The notes under the pieces are model-generated. The model was not told the DNA's origin and did no database searches. It was given only the letters and a program-made list of their open reading frames with translations. A stretch of 64,000 nucleotides of DNA from Streptomyces microflavus. GTDB taxonomy: Bacteria; Actinomycetota; Actinomycetes; Streptomycetales; Streptomycetaceae. Location: contig NZ_BMUG01000018.1 in assembly GCF_014650075.1 (NCBI RefSeq), forward strand, positions 1 to 64,000. Direction: 5' to 3'. Positions 56,454 to 64,000 of the stretch are shown piece by piece. The translations under genes and the position numbers were made by a program. The stretch's first letter is position 1. The number at the start of each line of letters is the position of its first letter.

Positions 56454-56893
56454 CAGCTGGTCCTGTGGGGGCCGCCACCCCCGGCCGTACCCAGTCGAAA
56501 CGGCCCTCTGACCTGCAGTTTTGCCCTGTAGGTTCCGGTTCCTGGCTTCCGGTTGCCTCGGTCTGTTCCCAGGTGTTTCTGTCTGTTCCTGGGCGCTGTT
56601 GGTCACGCGTTGGTCATGCACCCCTCCTGAGGCAGCTTCTACCGGTGACTGGCCGGATACATCGATCAAGGCGCGGTCGGCCCCACTCAACGGCCTGACA
56701 CAGCACGCAGCCCTGGAGAGGATTCTCCGGGGCTGCGGCATGTTCGCAAAAGGTCGAGGCGGTCGGTGCCGTGGGCGCGAGGAAGGGAGGTCTACCTTCG
56801 GGCGGGTAGAGCGTGCCGAAGGCGGGCCGAATTTGGGGGGGAGTGGTGCCCGCCGGGCGCCATGACCCCAAATCAGCTGCTCAGCCGGGGCAG
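56454..56893. other. Non-coding right flank of the island with short repeats
   Basis: No gene is seen. Structures include the tandem 11-mers GTTGGTCACGC/GTTGGTCATGC at 56598-56619, the pair GTCTGTTCCCAGG/GTCTGTTCCTGGG about 22 bases apart, and TCTGACCTGCA at 56507-56517, an inverted 11-base match to the array leaders. This could be a recombination scar or a regulatory region. Confidence 0.5.
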
Positions 56894-58150
56894 TCAGTTC
56901 TTGCCCTCGCGGTGGCGTACGGCGTGGGTGGCTGTCCAGGGTGCGATGAGTGCTGCGGTCAGGGAGAGGGCGGTCAGGAGGAGGAAGAGCGGTTCGTAGC
57001 CGCCGAGGGGCATGGCGAGGGCGGCGCCGGCGAAGGGTGCGAGGGCTGTTGCTGTGTGGGCGGGTGCGGTGAGGAGTCCGGAGAGGCGGCCGTAGTGGGT
57101 GGTGCCCCAGCGGTCGGTGATGGCGGTGGCTTGGAGGAGGGTGAGGTTGCCGCGGACCATGCCGGCTGTGATGGACATGGCGATGATCAGGGCGTAGGGG
57201 CCGGGGACTGCGGCGAAGGCTGCGGTGGTGATGGCGCCGAGTGCGATGAGGGTCGTGGTGCGGGTTGTTGCGGTGGTGCGGCGGGCGAGGGTGGCGTAGA
57301 GGGTGCGGCCGAGGGTTTGTCCGGCTCCGCCGATGCCGAGGGCCCAGGCGGCCTGGGTGGTGGTGTATCCGCGTTCCAGGAGGAGGGGGACCAGGGCGAT
57401 GAGGACGGCGTACATCGCGAAGCCGGACAGGGTGAAAGCGGTGGCGAGGAGTAGGAAGGGCCGGCTGCGCGTGACCTCGCGCACGTCGGCGTGTTCCGTT
57501 CCTGGGGCGGCTCCGGGTGCGGGGGTGGTGGGGGCGTCGGGCCAGGGTGCGCGCAGGGCCAGGGCGTGGGTGGGGATGGTGAGGGCGAGGATGCCGGCGA
57601 GGACGAGGTAGGTGTGGCGCCAGGTCAGGTGCTCGGCCAGGGCTGCGGTCAGGGGTGCGAAGACGGTGGATGCGAGGCCGCCGGCGAGGGTGACGATGGT
57701 GAGTGCGCGGATGTGGTCGGGGGCCCACCAGCGGGTGAGGGCGGCGAACGCGGGTTGGTAGAAGGTGGCGGCCATCGCGAGTCCGGCGAGCGCCCAGCCG
57801 GCGGTGAACAGGGGCAGGTTGGGGGCCGTGGCGACGATCAGGAGGCTGGTGACGCCGAGGGCGGATCCGGTGGTCATGACGGCACGGGGGCCGCGATGGT
57901 CGAGGATCCGGCCGACGCGTATCCCGGCGATGGCGGACACGACGAGGCCGAGTGAGAACGCCGCGGTGGTTGCCCCTGCTGGCCAGCCGGTCGCGGTGGT
58001 GATCTGCGGGTTCAGGACGGGGAAGGCGTAGTAGACGATGCCCCAGCTGATGATCTGCGTGGCGCACAGGGCGGGGAGCACGGCGCGGGGCCGTGACCGG
58101 ACCCCCGTTCCGGTCACGGCCCCGCGCTCAGGTGTGCTGAGGCCGGTCAC
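56894..58150 (-). CDS. MFS transporter in the arsenic-type cluster
   Basis: An up to 418-residue, 12-helix major facilitator (ATQIISWGIVYYAFPVLNPQ, GRILDHRGPRAVMTTGSALG, LTRWWAPDHIRALTIVTLAG). It may export an arsenical or other toxic species, judged from neighbouring arsR genes; this is inference. The GTG at 58150 overlaps the flavoprotein stop (GTGA), but the first 23 codons contain a strong hairpin, so initiation at the GTG at 58081 (VLPALCATQ) is also possible. Confidence 0.82.
   Translation of the reverse strand: MTGLSTPERGAVTGTGVRSRPRAVLPALCATQIISWGIVYYAFPVLNPQITTATGWPAGATTAAFSLGLVVSAIAGIRVGRILDHRGPRAVMTTGSALGVTSLLIVATAPNLPLFTAGWALAGLAMAATFYQPAFAALTRWWAPDHIRALTIVTLAGGLASTVFAPLTAALAEHLTWRHTYLVLAGILALTIPTHALALRAPWPDAPTTPAPGAAPGTEHADVREVTRSRPFLLLATAFTLSGFAMYAVLIALVPLLLERGYTTTQAAWALGIGGAGQTLGRTLYATLARRTTATTRTTTLIALGAITTAAFAAVPGPYALIIAMSITAGMVRGNLTLLQATAITDRWGTTHYGRLSGLLTAPAHTATALAPFAGAALAMPLGGYEPLFLLLTALSLTAALIAPWTATHAVRHREGKN
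58085..58125. repeat. 17-bp perfect hairpin at the MFS gene start
   Basis: GCGGGGCCGTGACCGGA (58085-58101) pairs with TCCGGTCACGGCCCCGC (58109-58125) across a 7-base loop. It lies between the flavoprotein stop and the alternative MFS start, so it could be an attenuator or a terminator limiting MFS expression. Confidence 0.75.
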
Positions 58151-59532
58151 GAGCCGCAGCAGCCACCGGCCGTGGCGGGGATCGGTGCGCCGCCGAGCTG
58201 CACCAGCGCGGGTTCCGGCGTCGCACAGGAGCCTGCGGCGTCGCTCTGGGCGGCAGCCGGGTCGTCGAAGAGTCCGGCCCCGCCGCAGACTCCGGTTTCG
58301 GGCAGGGTGAGTTCGACGCGGTCGGCCGCTTCGAGATCGCCGGCGAGGGCGGCGGCCACGGAGCGGACCTGCTCGTAGCCGGTCATGGCGAGGAACGTCG
58401 GCGCGCGGCCGTAGGACTTCATCCCGACCAGGTACACGCCCTTTTCCGGGTGGGAGAGCTCGCGGTGGCCGTGAGGGTAGACGGTGCCGCAGGAGTGCTG
58501 GTTGGGGTCGATCAGCGGGGCCAGTTCGGTCGGGGCCTGCAGCCTCTCGTCCAGGCCGAGGCGCAGCTCGTCGAGGAAGCCGAGATCGGGGCGGAAACCG
58601 GTCAGCACGATGACCTCGTCGACCGCATCCAGGCGGCGCCCGTCCTCGCCCACCAGGACCAGGCGTCCGTCCGCGTCGCGCTCGACCGCCTCGGTGCGGA
58701 ACCCGGTGACCGCGTCCGCGTGGCCCTCGTCGACGGCGGCCTTCGCCGCCAGGCCCAGAGCGCCGCGTGCCGGGAGCTGGTCGGCCTCGCCGCCGCCGAA
58801 GGTGGATCCGGAGATGCCTCGGCGCAGGACCCACACTCCCTTCGTGCCCCTGCCGTCGTCGGACGTGGCGAGGCCGGCGAGATAGGCGAGGGCGGTGAAC
58901 GCCGAGGCCCCGGAGCCGACGACAGCCGTGCGCTTGCCTGCGTACCGGGCGCGCACGGCCGCGTCCTTGAAGTCGGGCACGCGGTAGGTGATCCGGTCGG
59001 CGGCGGCCTTTTCGCCGAGGGCGGGCAGGCCGGAGGCGCCGGCCGGGGACGGGGTGGTCCAGGTGCCGGAGGCGTCGATGACGGCGCGGGCGAAGATCCG
59101 CTCCTCGCGGCCGTCGGCGTGGGTGATGTGCACGACGAACGGCTGCTGATCGCGGTCCGCGTCCACGATCCGGTCGCGGCCGGTTCGGGAGACGCCGGTG
59201 ACCCGGGCGCCGAAGCGGACCCGGTCACCGAGCACGTCGGCGAGCGGCTGGAGGTACTGCTCGGCCCAGTCCCCGCCCGAGGGGTAGGTGCCGGGGTCGG
59301 GGTGCGTCCACCCGGTGGGGGCCAGCAGCTTCTCCGCAGCGGGGTCGACGACCTCATTCCAGGTGGAGAAGAGCCGTACGTGTGCCCAGCCCCGTACGGC
59401 GTGGGCCGCGGTGGGCCCGGCTTCCAGAACAAGCGGAACGAGGCCGCGCTCGACGAGGTGGGCGGCGGCGGCGAGGCCGGCGGGGCCCGCTCCGATCACG
59501 ACGACCGGCAGATCCGCAGGGGCAGTGGTCAT
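58147..59532 (-). CDS. FAD/NAD(P)-dependent oxidoreductase with Cys-rich tail
   Basis: A 461-residue flavoprotein with an N-terminal FAD site (VVVIGAGPAGLAAAAHLVER), an NADPH site (TAVVGSGASAFTALAYLAGL) and VIVLTGFRPDL before the C terminus. The tail holds CGG, SCATPEP and a final GGCCGS, resembling thiol pairs that bind As(III) or a metal. Homologues occur beside arsR in actinobacteria. The ATG at 59532 has GGAGGACAT upstream. It is divergent from an ArsR gene and co-transcribed with the MFS gene. Confidence 0.83.
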   Translation of the reverse strand: MTTAPADLPVVVIGAGPAGLAAAAHLVERGLVPLVLEAGPTAAHAVRGWAHVRLFSTWNEVVDPAAEKLLAPTGWTHPDPGTYPSGGDWAEQYLQPLADVLGDRVRFGARVTGVSRTGRDRIVDADRDQQPFVVHITHADGREERIFARAVIDASGTWTTPSPAGASGLPALGEKAAADRITYRVPDFKDAAVRARYAGKRTAVVGSGASAFTALAYLAGLATSDDGRGTKGVWVLRRGISGSTFGGGEADQLPARGALGLAAKAAVDEGHADAVTGFRTEAVERDADGRLVLVGEDGRRLDAVDEVIVLTGFRPDLGFLDELRLGLDERLQAPTELAPLIDPNQHSCGTVYPHGHRELSHPEKGVYLVGMKSYGRAPTFLAMTGYEQVRSVAAALAGDLEAADRVELTLPETGVCGGAGLFDDPAAAQSDAAGSCATPEPALVQLGGAPIPATAGGCCGS

Positions 59533-59605
59533 GGCGGTGATGTCCTCCGGGGGCGACGGGGCCGAGCATTGATTCGATCGATGTCTATATTCTGAGCTTG
59601 CCACT

Positions 59606-59627
59606 TACTTTGGCGACTGTCAAAGTA
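59606..59627. promoter_or_regulatory. Candidate ArsR operator 1
   Basis: TACTTTG-(8)-CAAAGTA is a perfect inverted repeat ending five bases before the ArsR ATG. A second AT-rich dyad, ATTGATTCGATCGAT, lies near 59570-59584 on the flavoprotein side. Confidence 0.65.
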
Positions 59628-59632
59628 GACCG

Positions 59633-60007
59633 ATGTCGAAGTATCAACCTGCGGAGCAGCCGCCCCTGACTGCGGTCGTGCCGTGCTGCCCACCCATCAC
59701 CGACGGAGAACTGTCCGCGCGCGAAGCGGAGCGCATCGCCGCGACGTTCGAAATCCTCGCCAACCCGGTGCGCCTGCTTCTGCTCTCCAGGGTCGCCTCG
59801 CACCCGGCCGGTGAAGCGTGCGTGTGCGACATCCAGGACGTCGGTGTCACCGGGGCGACCGTCTCCTACCACCTGAAGAAACTCCGGGAAGCCGGCCTCC
59901 TCGTCTCCGAACGCCGGGGGACATGGGTCTTCTACCGGCTCGCCCCGTCCTTCGAGGCCGCCGGACCGGCCGCCTGCGTCCCCCGCACGGTTACCGGCAG
60001 CACCTGA
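59633..60007 (+). CDS. arsR: ArsR family repressor 1 (As(III)-sensing type)
   Basis: A 124-residue winged-helix repressor. The DNA-binding core is GVTGATVSYHLKKLREAGLL, and the alpha-3 metal motif is EACVCDIQ, like ELCVCDL of E. coli ArsR. An N-terminal CCPP pair (VPCCPPITDGE) could complete a three-thiol site as in other actinobacterial ArsR proteins. It is divergent from the flavoprotein-MFS operon with an operator between, so it should derepress that operon on arsenite. Confidence 0.88.
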   Translation: MSKYQPAEQPPLTAVVPCCPPITDGELSAREAERIAATFEILANPVRLLLLSRVASHPAGEACVCDIQDVGVTGATVSYHLKKLREAGLLVSERRGTWVFYRLAPSFEAAGPAACVPRTVTGST

Positions 60008-60029
60008 ACCGCGGCCGCACCGGCGGGCG

Positions 60030-60374
60030 TCAGCAGGCGGCACCGGGCGGGCAGCAGACCGCCAGGTACGCCTGGAGCGTGGAAAGCCGTCCGGCCATGG
60101 TTTTTCCGTCGGCGCGGTAGAACACCTCCCTGCCTTCCTTGCGGGAGACGACCAGGCCCCCGCGGCGCAGCAGGCTCAGGTGCTCCGAGGCGGTCGACGG
60201 TTTCAGGCCGCACCGCTCCGCGACCTCACCCACCGTCAGCTCGACGCCACCGGCGAACTGGAACATCACCCGCTGGCGGGTCTCGCTCGCCAGCGCCCTG
60301 AGAAAGTCGGCGGTCGCCTGATCGAGCGCGGCCGCTTCACCACTGTCGTCCGCCACTGCTTCACTCGCATCCAA
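60030..60374 (-). CDS. ArsR/SmtB family repressor 2 with C-terminal Cys cluster
   Basis: A 114-residue repressor (CGLKPSTASEHLSLLRRGGL, VVSRKEGREVFYRADGKTMA). It lacks the alpha-3 CxC of the neighbour but ends in AVCCPPGAAC, a three-cysteine tail that could bind As(III) or Sb(III) at the dimer surface, as in C-terminal-type ArsR proteins. It is convergent with ArsR 1 and divergent from the flavin monooxygenase gene, which it probably controls. Confidence 0.85.
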   Translation of the reverse strand: MDASEAVADDSGEAAALDQATADFLRALASETRQRVMFQFAGGVELTVGEVAERCGLKPSTASEHLSLLRRGGLVVSRKEGREVFYRADGKTMAGRLSTLQAYLAVCCPPGAAC

Positions 60375-60376
60375 TA

Positions 60377-60394
60377 TTTCGTCACTTCCCGAAA
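60377..60394. promoter_or_regulatory. Candidate ArsR operator 2
   Basis: TTTCG-(8)-CGAAA lies in the 51-base gap between the second ArsR start and the monooxygenase start. Its spacing equals that of operator 1. Confidence 0.5.
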
Positions 60395-60425
60395 CAACGA
60401 CCCATCATGGAAGGTCTACGTTCTC

Positions 60426-61475
60426 ATGGAACACGCTGATCTCATCGTCATCGGTGCCGGGCAGTCCGGTCTCGCCACGGCGGCACTGGCCCCGCGTCAC
60501 GGCTTCGCCCGCGTGCTGGTGCTGGAGAGCGCTCAGGAGCCGGGCGGGGCCTGGCCGCGCTACTACGACAGCCTCACCCTGTTCTCCCCGGCCCGGTACT
60601 CCGCCCTGCCCGGCATGCGCTTCCCCGGCGACCCGGACCGCTACCCCCGCCGCGACGACGTCGTGGACTACCTGCGCGCCTACGCCGAGCGGCTGCCCGC
60701 CTCGATCCGCACCTCCACGACCGTCACTTCCGTTACACGCCAGGAGAGCGTGTGGAGGGTGCGCTCCGAGGACGGGCGGGAGTTCACCGCGGCCGCGGTG
60801 GTCGCCGCGACCGGCGACTACAGCACACCGTTCCTCCCCGATATCCCGGGCCGTTCGGAGTTCGGCGGCCGTGTCCTGCACGCCGCCGACTACCGCAGCC
60901 CCCACGTGTTCGCGGGGCAGCGGGTGATCGTGGTCGGGGGAGGGAACTCCGCGATCCAGATCGCCGCCGAACTCGGCCCGCTCGCCGACACCACCCTCGC
61001 CACCCGCCGCCCGGTCGCATGGACACCCCAGCGACCGCTGGGCCGGGACCTGCACTGGTGGCTCAAGCACACCCGGCTCGACACCGCACCCATCCGCCGA
61101 CTGCTCGCCAAGGTCCCGGTCTCCGTGATCGACGACGGCACCTACCGGGCCGCACTCGACCGGCACGGCGTCGACCGCCGCGCTATGTTCAGCCGCTTCA
61201 CCACCGGTGGCGTCCTGTGGGCAGACGGGTCCAAGGAGGACGTCGACGCGGTCGTCTTCGCCACCGGCTACCGCCCCGTGTTCGGCTACCTGACCGGCTC
61301 GGGAGCCCTCGACGCGGCGGGAGCGCCCGTTCACCGGGGCGGCGTGTCCACCACGGTGAAGGGGCTCGGCTTCGTCGGCATGGAGTTCCAGCGGAGCTTC
61401 TCCTCGAAGACGCTGCGTGGAGTGGGCCGTGACGCCGCCTGGCTCCTTCACCGTCTGTCAGCGGCCCGCCGCTGA
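60426..61475 (+). CDS. Flavin-dependent monooxygenase, ArsO-like
   Basis: A 349-residue FAD/NAD(P) protein (LIVIGAGQSGLATAALAPRH, GGAWPRYYDSLTLFSPARYS, VIVVGGGNSAIQIAAELGPL, VFATGYRPVFGYL). It resembles ArsO-type monooxygenases in arsenic gene clusters; their exact reaction is not well established. GGAAGG lies 11 bases before the ATG at 60426. The gene stops five bases from a convergent stop. Regulation by ArsR 2 through the intervening dyad is likely. Confidence 0.83.
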   Translation: MEHADLIVIGAGQSGLATAALAPRHGFARVLVLESAQEPGGAWPRYYDSLTLFSPARYSALPGMRFPGDPDRYPRRDDVVDYLRAYAERLPASIRTSTTVTSVTRQESVWRVRSEDGREFTAAAVVAATGDYSTPFLPDIPGRSEFGGRVLHAADYRSPHVFAGQRVIVVGGGNSAIQIAAELGPLADTTLATRRPVAWTPQRPLGRDLHWWLKHTRLDTAPIRRLLAKVPVSVIDDGTYRAALDRHGVDRRAMFSRFTTGGVLWADGSKEDVDAVVFATGYRPVFGYLTGSGALDAAGAPVHRGGVSTTVKGLGFVGMEFQRSFSSKTLRGVGRDAAWLLHRLSAARR

Positions 61476-61479
61476 CACC

Positions 61480-62793
61480 TCAGGCGTTGCCGCTCTGTGG
61501 CCACAGCTGCTCGAACTCGGCTACCTCTTCCGAGGTGAGCTGGCTGTGGCCCAGGACCCTCACCAGTGTGGTGTCCCAGGGGCGGTTGCCGCTGTGGTTC
61601 GGGGTGAGCATCACGCCGACGCTGCACAGTGAGTCCGGCCGGCCGGTGCGTTCGCCGACCTGGTGGTGGCGCAGCATGACGTAGCTGCCGAAGGACGCTT
61701 CCACGTACTTGTCGAACCGTGTCGCGCAGACGAACAGCATCTGCCGGTCGCCGGCCGCTTCTTGGTGCAGTTGGCGGCGTGAGCGCCACATGACGTGGCC
61801 GTCGGGGGCCTGCTCGACGTCGTCGAGCATGTCGAGGAGGAGCTGGCCCCATTCCTCGCGCATGCCGACGGGGAGCCGGTCGAGGTCGGCGAGCACTGTC
61901 TGCCGGTCGCTCTCGGAGATGTCGTCGCGCAGCATGCTGATGGCCACGTCTTCGAGCATGTACCGGATGACTAGATGGGTGTTGGTCTGTCCGGCCCCGG
62001 CCGGGACCTGGGGAAGCAGGGGCGTGGAGAACCGGCGGCCGCCCGGGCCGACGAGTTCGGTGTCGATGTCCACGGGCGGTGCGGCGGCGTCGGCCGCCGC
62101 GAGTTCGTAGTAGCGCACCGGCTCGTCGCCCAGCGCGATGGGCGGCGCTTCGGCCGCCCGGAACAGGTAGTCCAGCACCGCGGTGGTGGAGCGCAGCTGG
62201 TCGAAGAGGAAGTCCCAGTCCCGGCGGGTCAGGGTCAGCGCGGGCATGCCGATCGGCTCGAACGTGGGCACCATCGCGTCGGGAACCTGGTCGTGGTCGA
62301 GCAGGGACACGGCCATCCACTCGTAGGCGTCCCCGGCCACGGACAGGGAGGTGCCTCGCCCGTTGACCATGTCGGCCGCCTGGAGGCGCAGCATGCGCAC
62401 GGTCCCCTTGGCCTGGCTCATCGCCTTCTTGGTCACCTTCTGGATCCAGGCCCGCTCCTCCGCGTCGCCCTTCGGTTTCACGGTGCGGCTCTTGATCTGG
62501 ATGACCGCACCGCGGTTGCCGCTGAGCAGGAGCCGGTCCCCGAGTTCCCGCTGCCCGGAGCCCTTGCGGGTGAGCGAGGACTGGAACACGAAGTCGGGCA
62601 GGCCCCAGGTGGCTGCTGCGGTGTGCGCGGCCTTCTCGGCGCCGATGCCCGGTTCGACATCGGGGGGCAGGGGCATGGCCGGGGGTATTCGGCGCACGTG
62701 CGTGCCGGCGGGCGTCTCCACGATCAAGCTGACGGAGTCACTGCTGGGGTTGGTGAAACGCCACAGGGCGTCAGATGCGGTCACCGCACCCAT
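61480..62793 (-). CDS. Uncharacterised protein with possible PD-(D/E)XK nuclease core
   Basis: A 437-residue soluble protein of unknown family. The N-terminal part has a nuclease-like pattern: Glu83 and Asp86 in GSGQRELGDRLLLSG, a turn, then Gln99-x-Lys101 in AVIQIKSRT, i.e. E-x2-D-x12-Q-x-K on neighbouring strands. A basic helix follows (WIQKVTKKAMSQAKGTVRML). The long C-terminal part has no recognised motif. AAAGG precedes the ATG at 62793. It is divergent from a TIGR02391-like gene, a family often found near restriction and defence genes. The nuclease call rests on this motif alone. Confidence 0.6.
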   Translation of the reverse strand: MGAVTASDALWRFTNPSSDSVSLIVETPAGTHVRRIPPAMPLPPDVEPGIGAEKAAHTAAATWGLPDFVFQSSLTRKGSGQRELGDRLLLSGNRGAVIQIKSRTVKPKGDAEERAWIQKVTKKAMSQAKGTVRMLRLQAADMVNGRGTSLSVAGDAYEWMAVSLLDHDQVPDAMVPTFEPIGMPALTLTRRDWDFLFDQLRSTTAVLDYLFRAAEAPPIALGDEPVRYYELAAADAAAPPVDIDTELVGPGGRRFSTPLLPQVPAGAGQTNTHLVIRYMLEDVAISMLRDDISESDRQTVLADLDRLPVGMREEWGQLLLDMLDDVEQAPDGHVMWRSRRQLHQEAAGDRQMLFVCATRFDKYVEASFGSYVMLRHHQVGERTGRPDSLCSVGVMLTPNHSGNRPWDTTLVRVLGHSQLTSEEVAEFEQLWPQSGNA

Positions 62794-62907
62794 TAGACGC
62801 CTTTCAGCCACCCAAGTACCCATATTTTCAGCGACCGCTGTCAGGCGACCAAAGCCTGCCGGTTACGGGACGGCGCGATACCAGTGACCCACGGAGATGA
62901 TGTTCGG

Positions 62908-63642
62908 ATGAGCATCGATATCGAGTGGGCTCGTGGTGAACTCGCCGGCTTTCTGAAGCTGACCGAGCTGTGCCCATCCCCTGGCCTTCTTTCGGCCGGT
63001 CGCCGCTTGTCCAACCGCGGCGGAGAACGCGAGATCGTGGCCGGCGCCCAGGTTGTGGAGCAGATCCTGGACAGGGTCTTGCCGCGGTGGCGCACGGAGG
63101 TCCCCGAGGACCGCAACAAGTCCGTCAATCGCTGGTGTCAGCACCGCGAAGCGGCGCAGCGAGCTGAGGTTGTCCTGCTGCGGGACGCGGAGGTTCGTGA
63201 GCGGCTCGGGGATGGTGCACCTCAGCTCAGTGCGGCTTCCATGCACCGGTGGGTGTGGGACGGGGCCAGGTCCCTGTGGGGCAGCGGGCATTTTCGTGAG
63301 GCGGTCACGGCCGCCGCGCGGAAGGTCAACGCGGAGGCCCAGAACAAGGTCGCCCGCCGCGACGTGAGCGAAACGGCCCTGTTCCAGAGTGTGTTCTCCA
63401 AGGACGCGGCGAAGCCCGGCCGGCCTCGCCTGCGACTGATGGCGGACGACGGCAGTGACACGTTCCGCAGTGTGCACCGCGGCGTCATGTCCTTTGCCGA
63501 GGGTTGCTTCGCGGGCATTCGGAACCCCAACAGCCATGAGGACGGGCTGCCGGAGCTGCCGGAGCACGAGGCCCTGGAACAGCTCGCGGCCTTCAGCGTC
63601 CTGGCGCGCTGGGTGGACAGCGCTGCCCTCGACGCCCCCTGA
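62908..63642 (+). CDS. TIGR02391 (Ymh-like) family protein
   Basis: A 244-residue protein whose C-terminal half matches the family pattern: MHRWVWDGARSLWGSGHFRE, AVTAAARKVNAEAQNK, then FAEGCFAGIRNPNSHED. The family is alpha-helical, HEPN-like in its R-N-x-x-x-H motif (RNPNSH), and is scattered through accessory and defence regions; biochemical function is unknown. The ATG at 62908 follows GGAG by 11 bases; a GTG at 62884 is an alternative. It shares a short divergent promoter region with the nuclease-like gene. Confidence 0.72.
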   Translation: MSIDIEWARGELAGFLKLTELCPSPGLLSAGRRLSNRGGEREIVAGAQVVEQILDRVLPRWRTEVPEDRNKSVNRWCQHREAAQRAEVVLLRDAEVRERLGDGAPQLSAASMHRWVWDGARSLWGSGHFREAVTAAARKVNAEAQNKVARRDVSETALFQSVFSKDAAKPGRPRLRLMADDGSDTFRSVHRGVMSFAEGCFAGIRNPNSHEDGLPELPEHEALEQLAAFSVLARWVDSAALDAP

Positions 63643-63659
63643 GCCTGGCCCGGGGGCTG

Positions 63660-64000
63660 TCAGCGCAGCAGGGCGGTGATCTCGCGGACGGCGTCGCGGG
63701 CGGGGCGGCCGACGCCGATCAGGGTGGCCGAGGCGGGCCCGGTCCAGTCGCCGTAGCCGAGGAGGTGCAGTCGAGGTTCGTCGGCGGCCCGGGTGCCGTG
63801 GGTGGGGATATGGCCGTGTTCGCCACGCAGTCCCAGCGGGGTGAGGTGGGAGAGGGCGGTGCGAAAGCCGGTGCACCAGATGATTGCTGCGGCTTCCGCT
63901 CTGGTTCCGTCCGCCCACTGCGCACCGTTCTCGGTGAGGCGGGCGAACATCGGCCGGGCTTTGAGGAGGCCGGCATCCCGTGCGGCGCGGACCGGTGCGA
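63660..64000 (-). CDS. ArsO-like flavin monooxygenase, C-terminal part (cut by window end)
   Basis: The frame is open to the right edge and gives the last 113 codons of a flavoprotein (WCTGFRTALSHLTPLGLRGE, LHLLGYGDWTGPASATLIGV, final helix RPARDAVREITALLR). It resembles the end of ArsO-type proteins, making this a second such gene in the cluster. The N-terminal FAD and NADPH sites lie outside the window. It is convergent with the TIGR02391-like gene. Confidence 0.75.
   Translation of the reverse strand, partial: APVRAARDAGLLKARPMFARLTENGAQWADGTRAEAAAIIWCTGFRTALSHLTPLGLRGEHGHIPTHGTRAADEPRLHLLGYGDWTGPASATLIGVGRPARDAVREITALLR

Noticed and set aside
43000..56900. An additional transposase or integrase gene marking the island
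   Set aside because: No open frame with transposase or integrase motifs is present between 40.5 and 56.9 kb.

Overview
The window is high-GC actinobacterial DNA, almost certainly a Streptomyces chromosome. GTG starts are frequent, many genes sit in ATGA/GTGA-overlapping operons, leaderless starts are common, and several small conserved proteins look typical of Streptomyces. The left ~15 kb keeps the gene order known from Mycobacterium tuberculosis Rv1822-Rv1832 (pgsA2, DUF881, sbp, DUF881, garA, two MerR genes around a DUF151 gene, then gcvP).

Layout. (1) 0.1-14 kb is a core block: a CDP-alcohol phosphatidyltransferase, a GDP-mannose pyrophosphorylase-like protein, two DUF881 proteins around small basic protein, a GarA-like FHA protein, FtsR-like MerR, a DUF151 protein, a second MerR, DinB, a PRC-barrel protein, a tandem glycine riboswitch and gcvP. 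(2) 14-40 kb holds dispersed metabolic and regulatory genes: a GCS2-like ligase, a solute-binding/VWA membrane protein, a CPBP protease, PhzF, an MFS exporter, a reductase with its TetR regulator and a clear operator, a PadR regulator, three EamA transporters with MocR and LysR regulators, two PPOX flavoproteins, an isochorismatase-fold protein without its catalytic residues, a Rieske lipoprotein, and an operon of a cNMP-domain histidine kinase, a response-regulator/thioredoxin-reductase fusion and a UBP zinc finger. (3) 40.5-56.9 kb is a type I-E CRISPR-Cas island that begins just after a truncated HipA-like kinase gene. The cas3-cse1-cse2-cas7-cas5-cas6e-cas1-cas2 genes are flanked by two arrays of 41 intact repeats each, both transcribed outward. 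Their leaders are near-identical inverted copies. A decayed two-repeat array lies between cas3 and cse1. (4) 56.9-64 kb is an arsenic-type accessory cluster: an MFS transporter, two ArsR regulators, three FAD/NAD(P) oxidoreductases (one cut by the window end), and a divergent pair made of a possible PD-(D/E)XK nuclease and a TIGR02391-like protein.

How the genes work together. The left block links envelope and division functions with FHA-dependent metabolic control and glycine cleavage, the latter switched by the riboswitch. The cas genes form a complete Cascade, Cas3 and adaptation set. The cas2 3' end doubles as the leader of array 2, and the leader of array 1 still carries a fossil of that cas2 end, so the two-array layout probably arose by duplication and inversion. 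No wholly new system is demonstrated. The least explained pieces are the leader duplication, the remnant array with a small antisense membrane ORF beside it, a possible poly-proline leader peptide before an EamA gene, and the nuclease/TIGR02391 pair.
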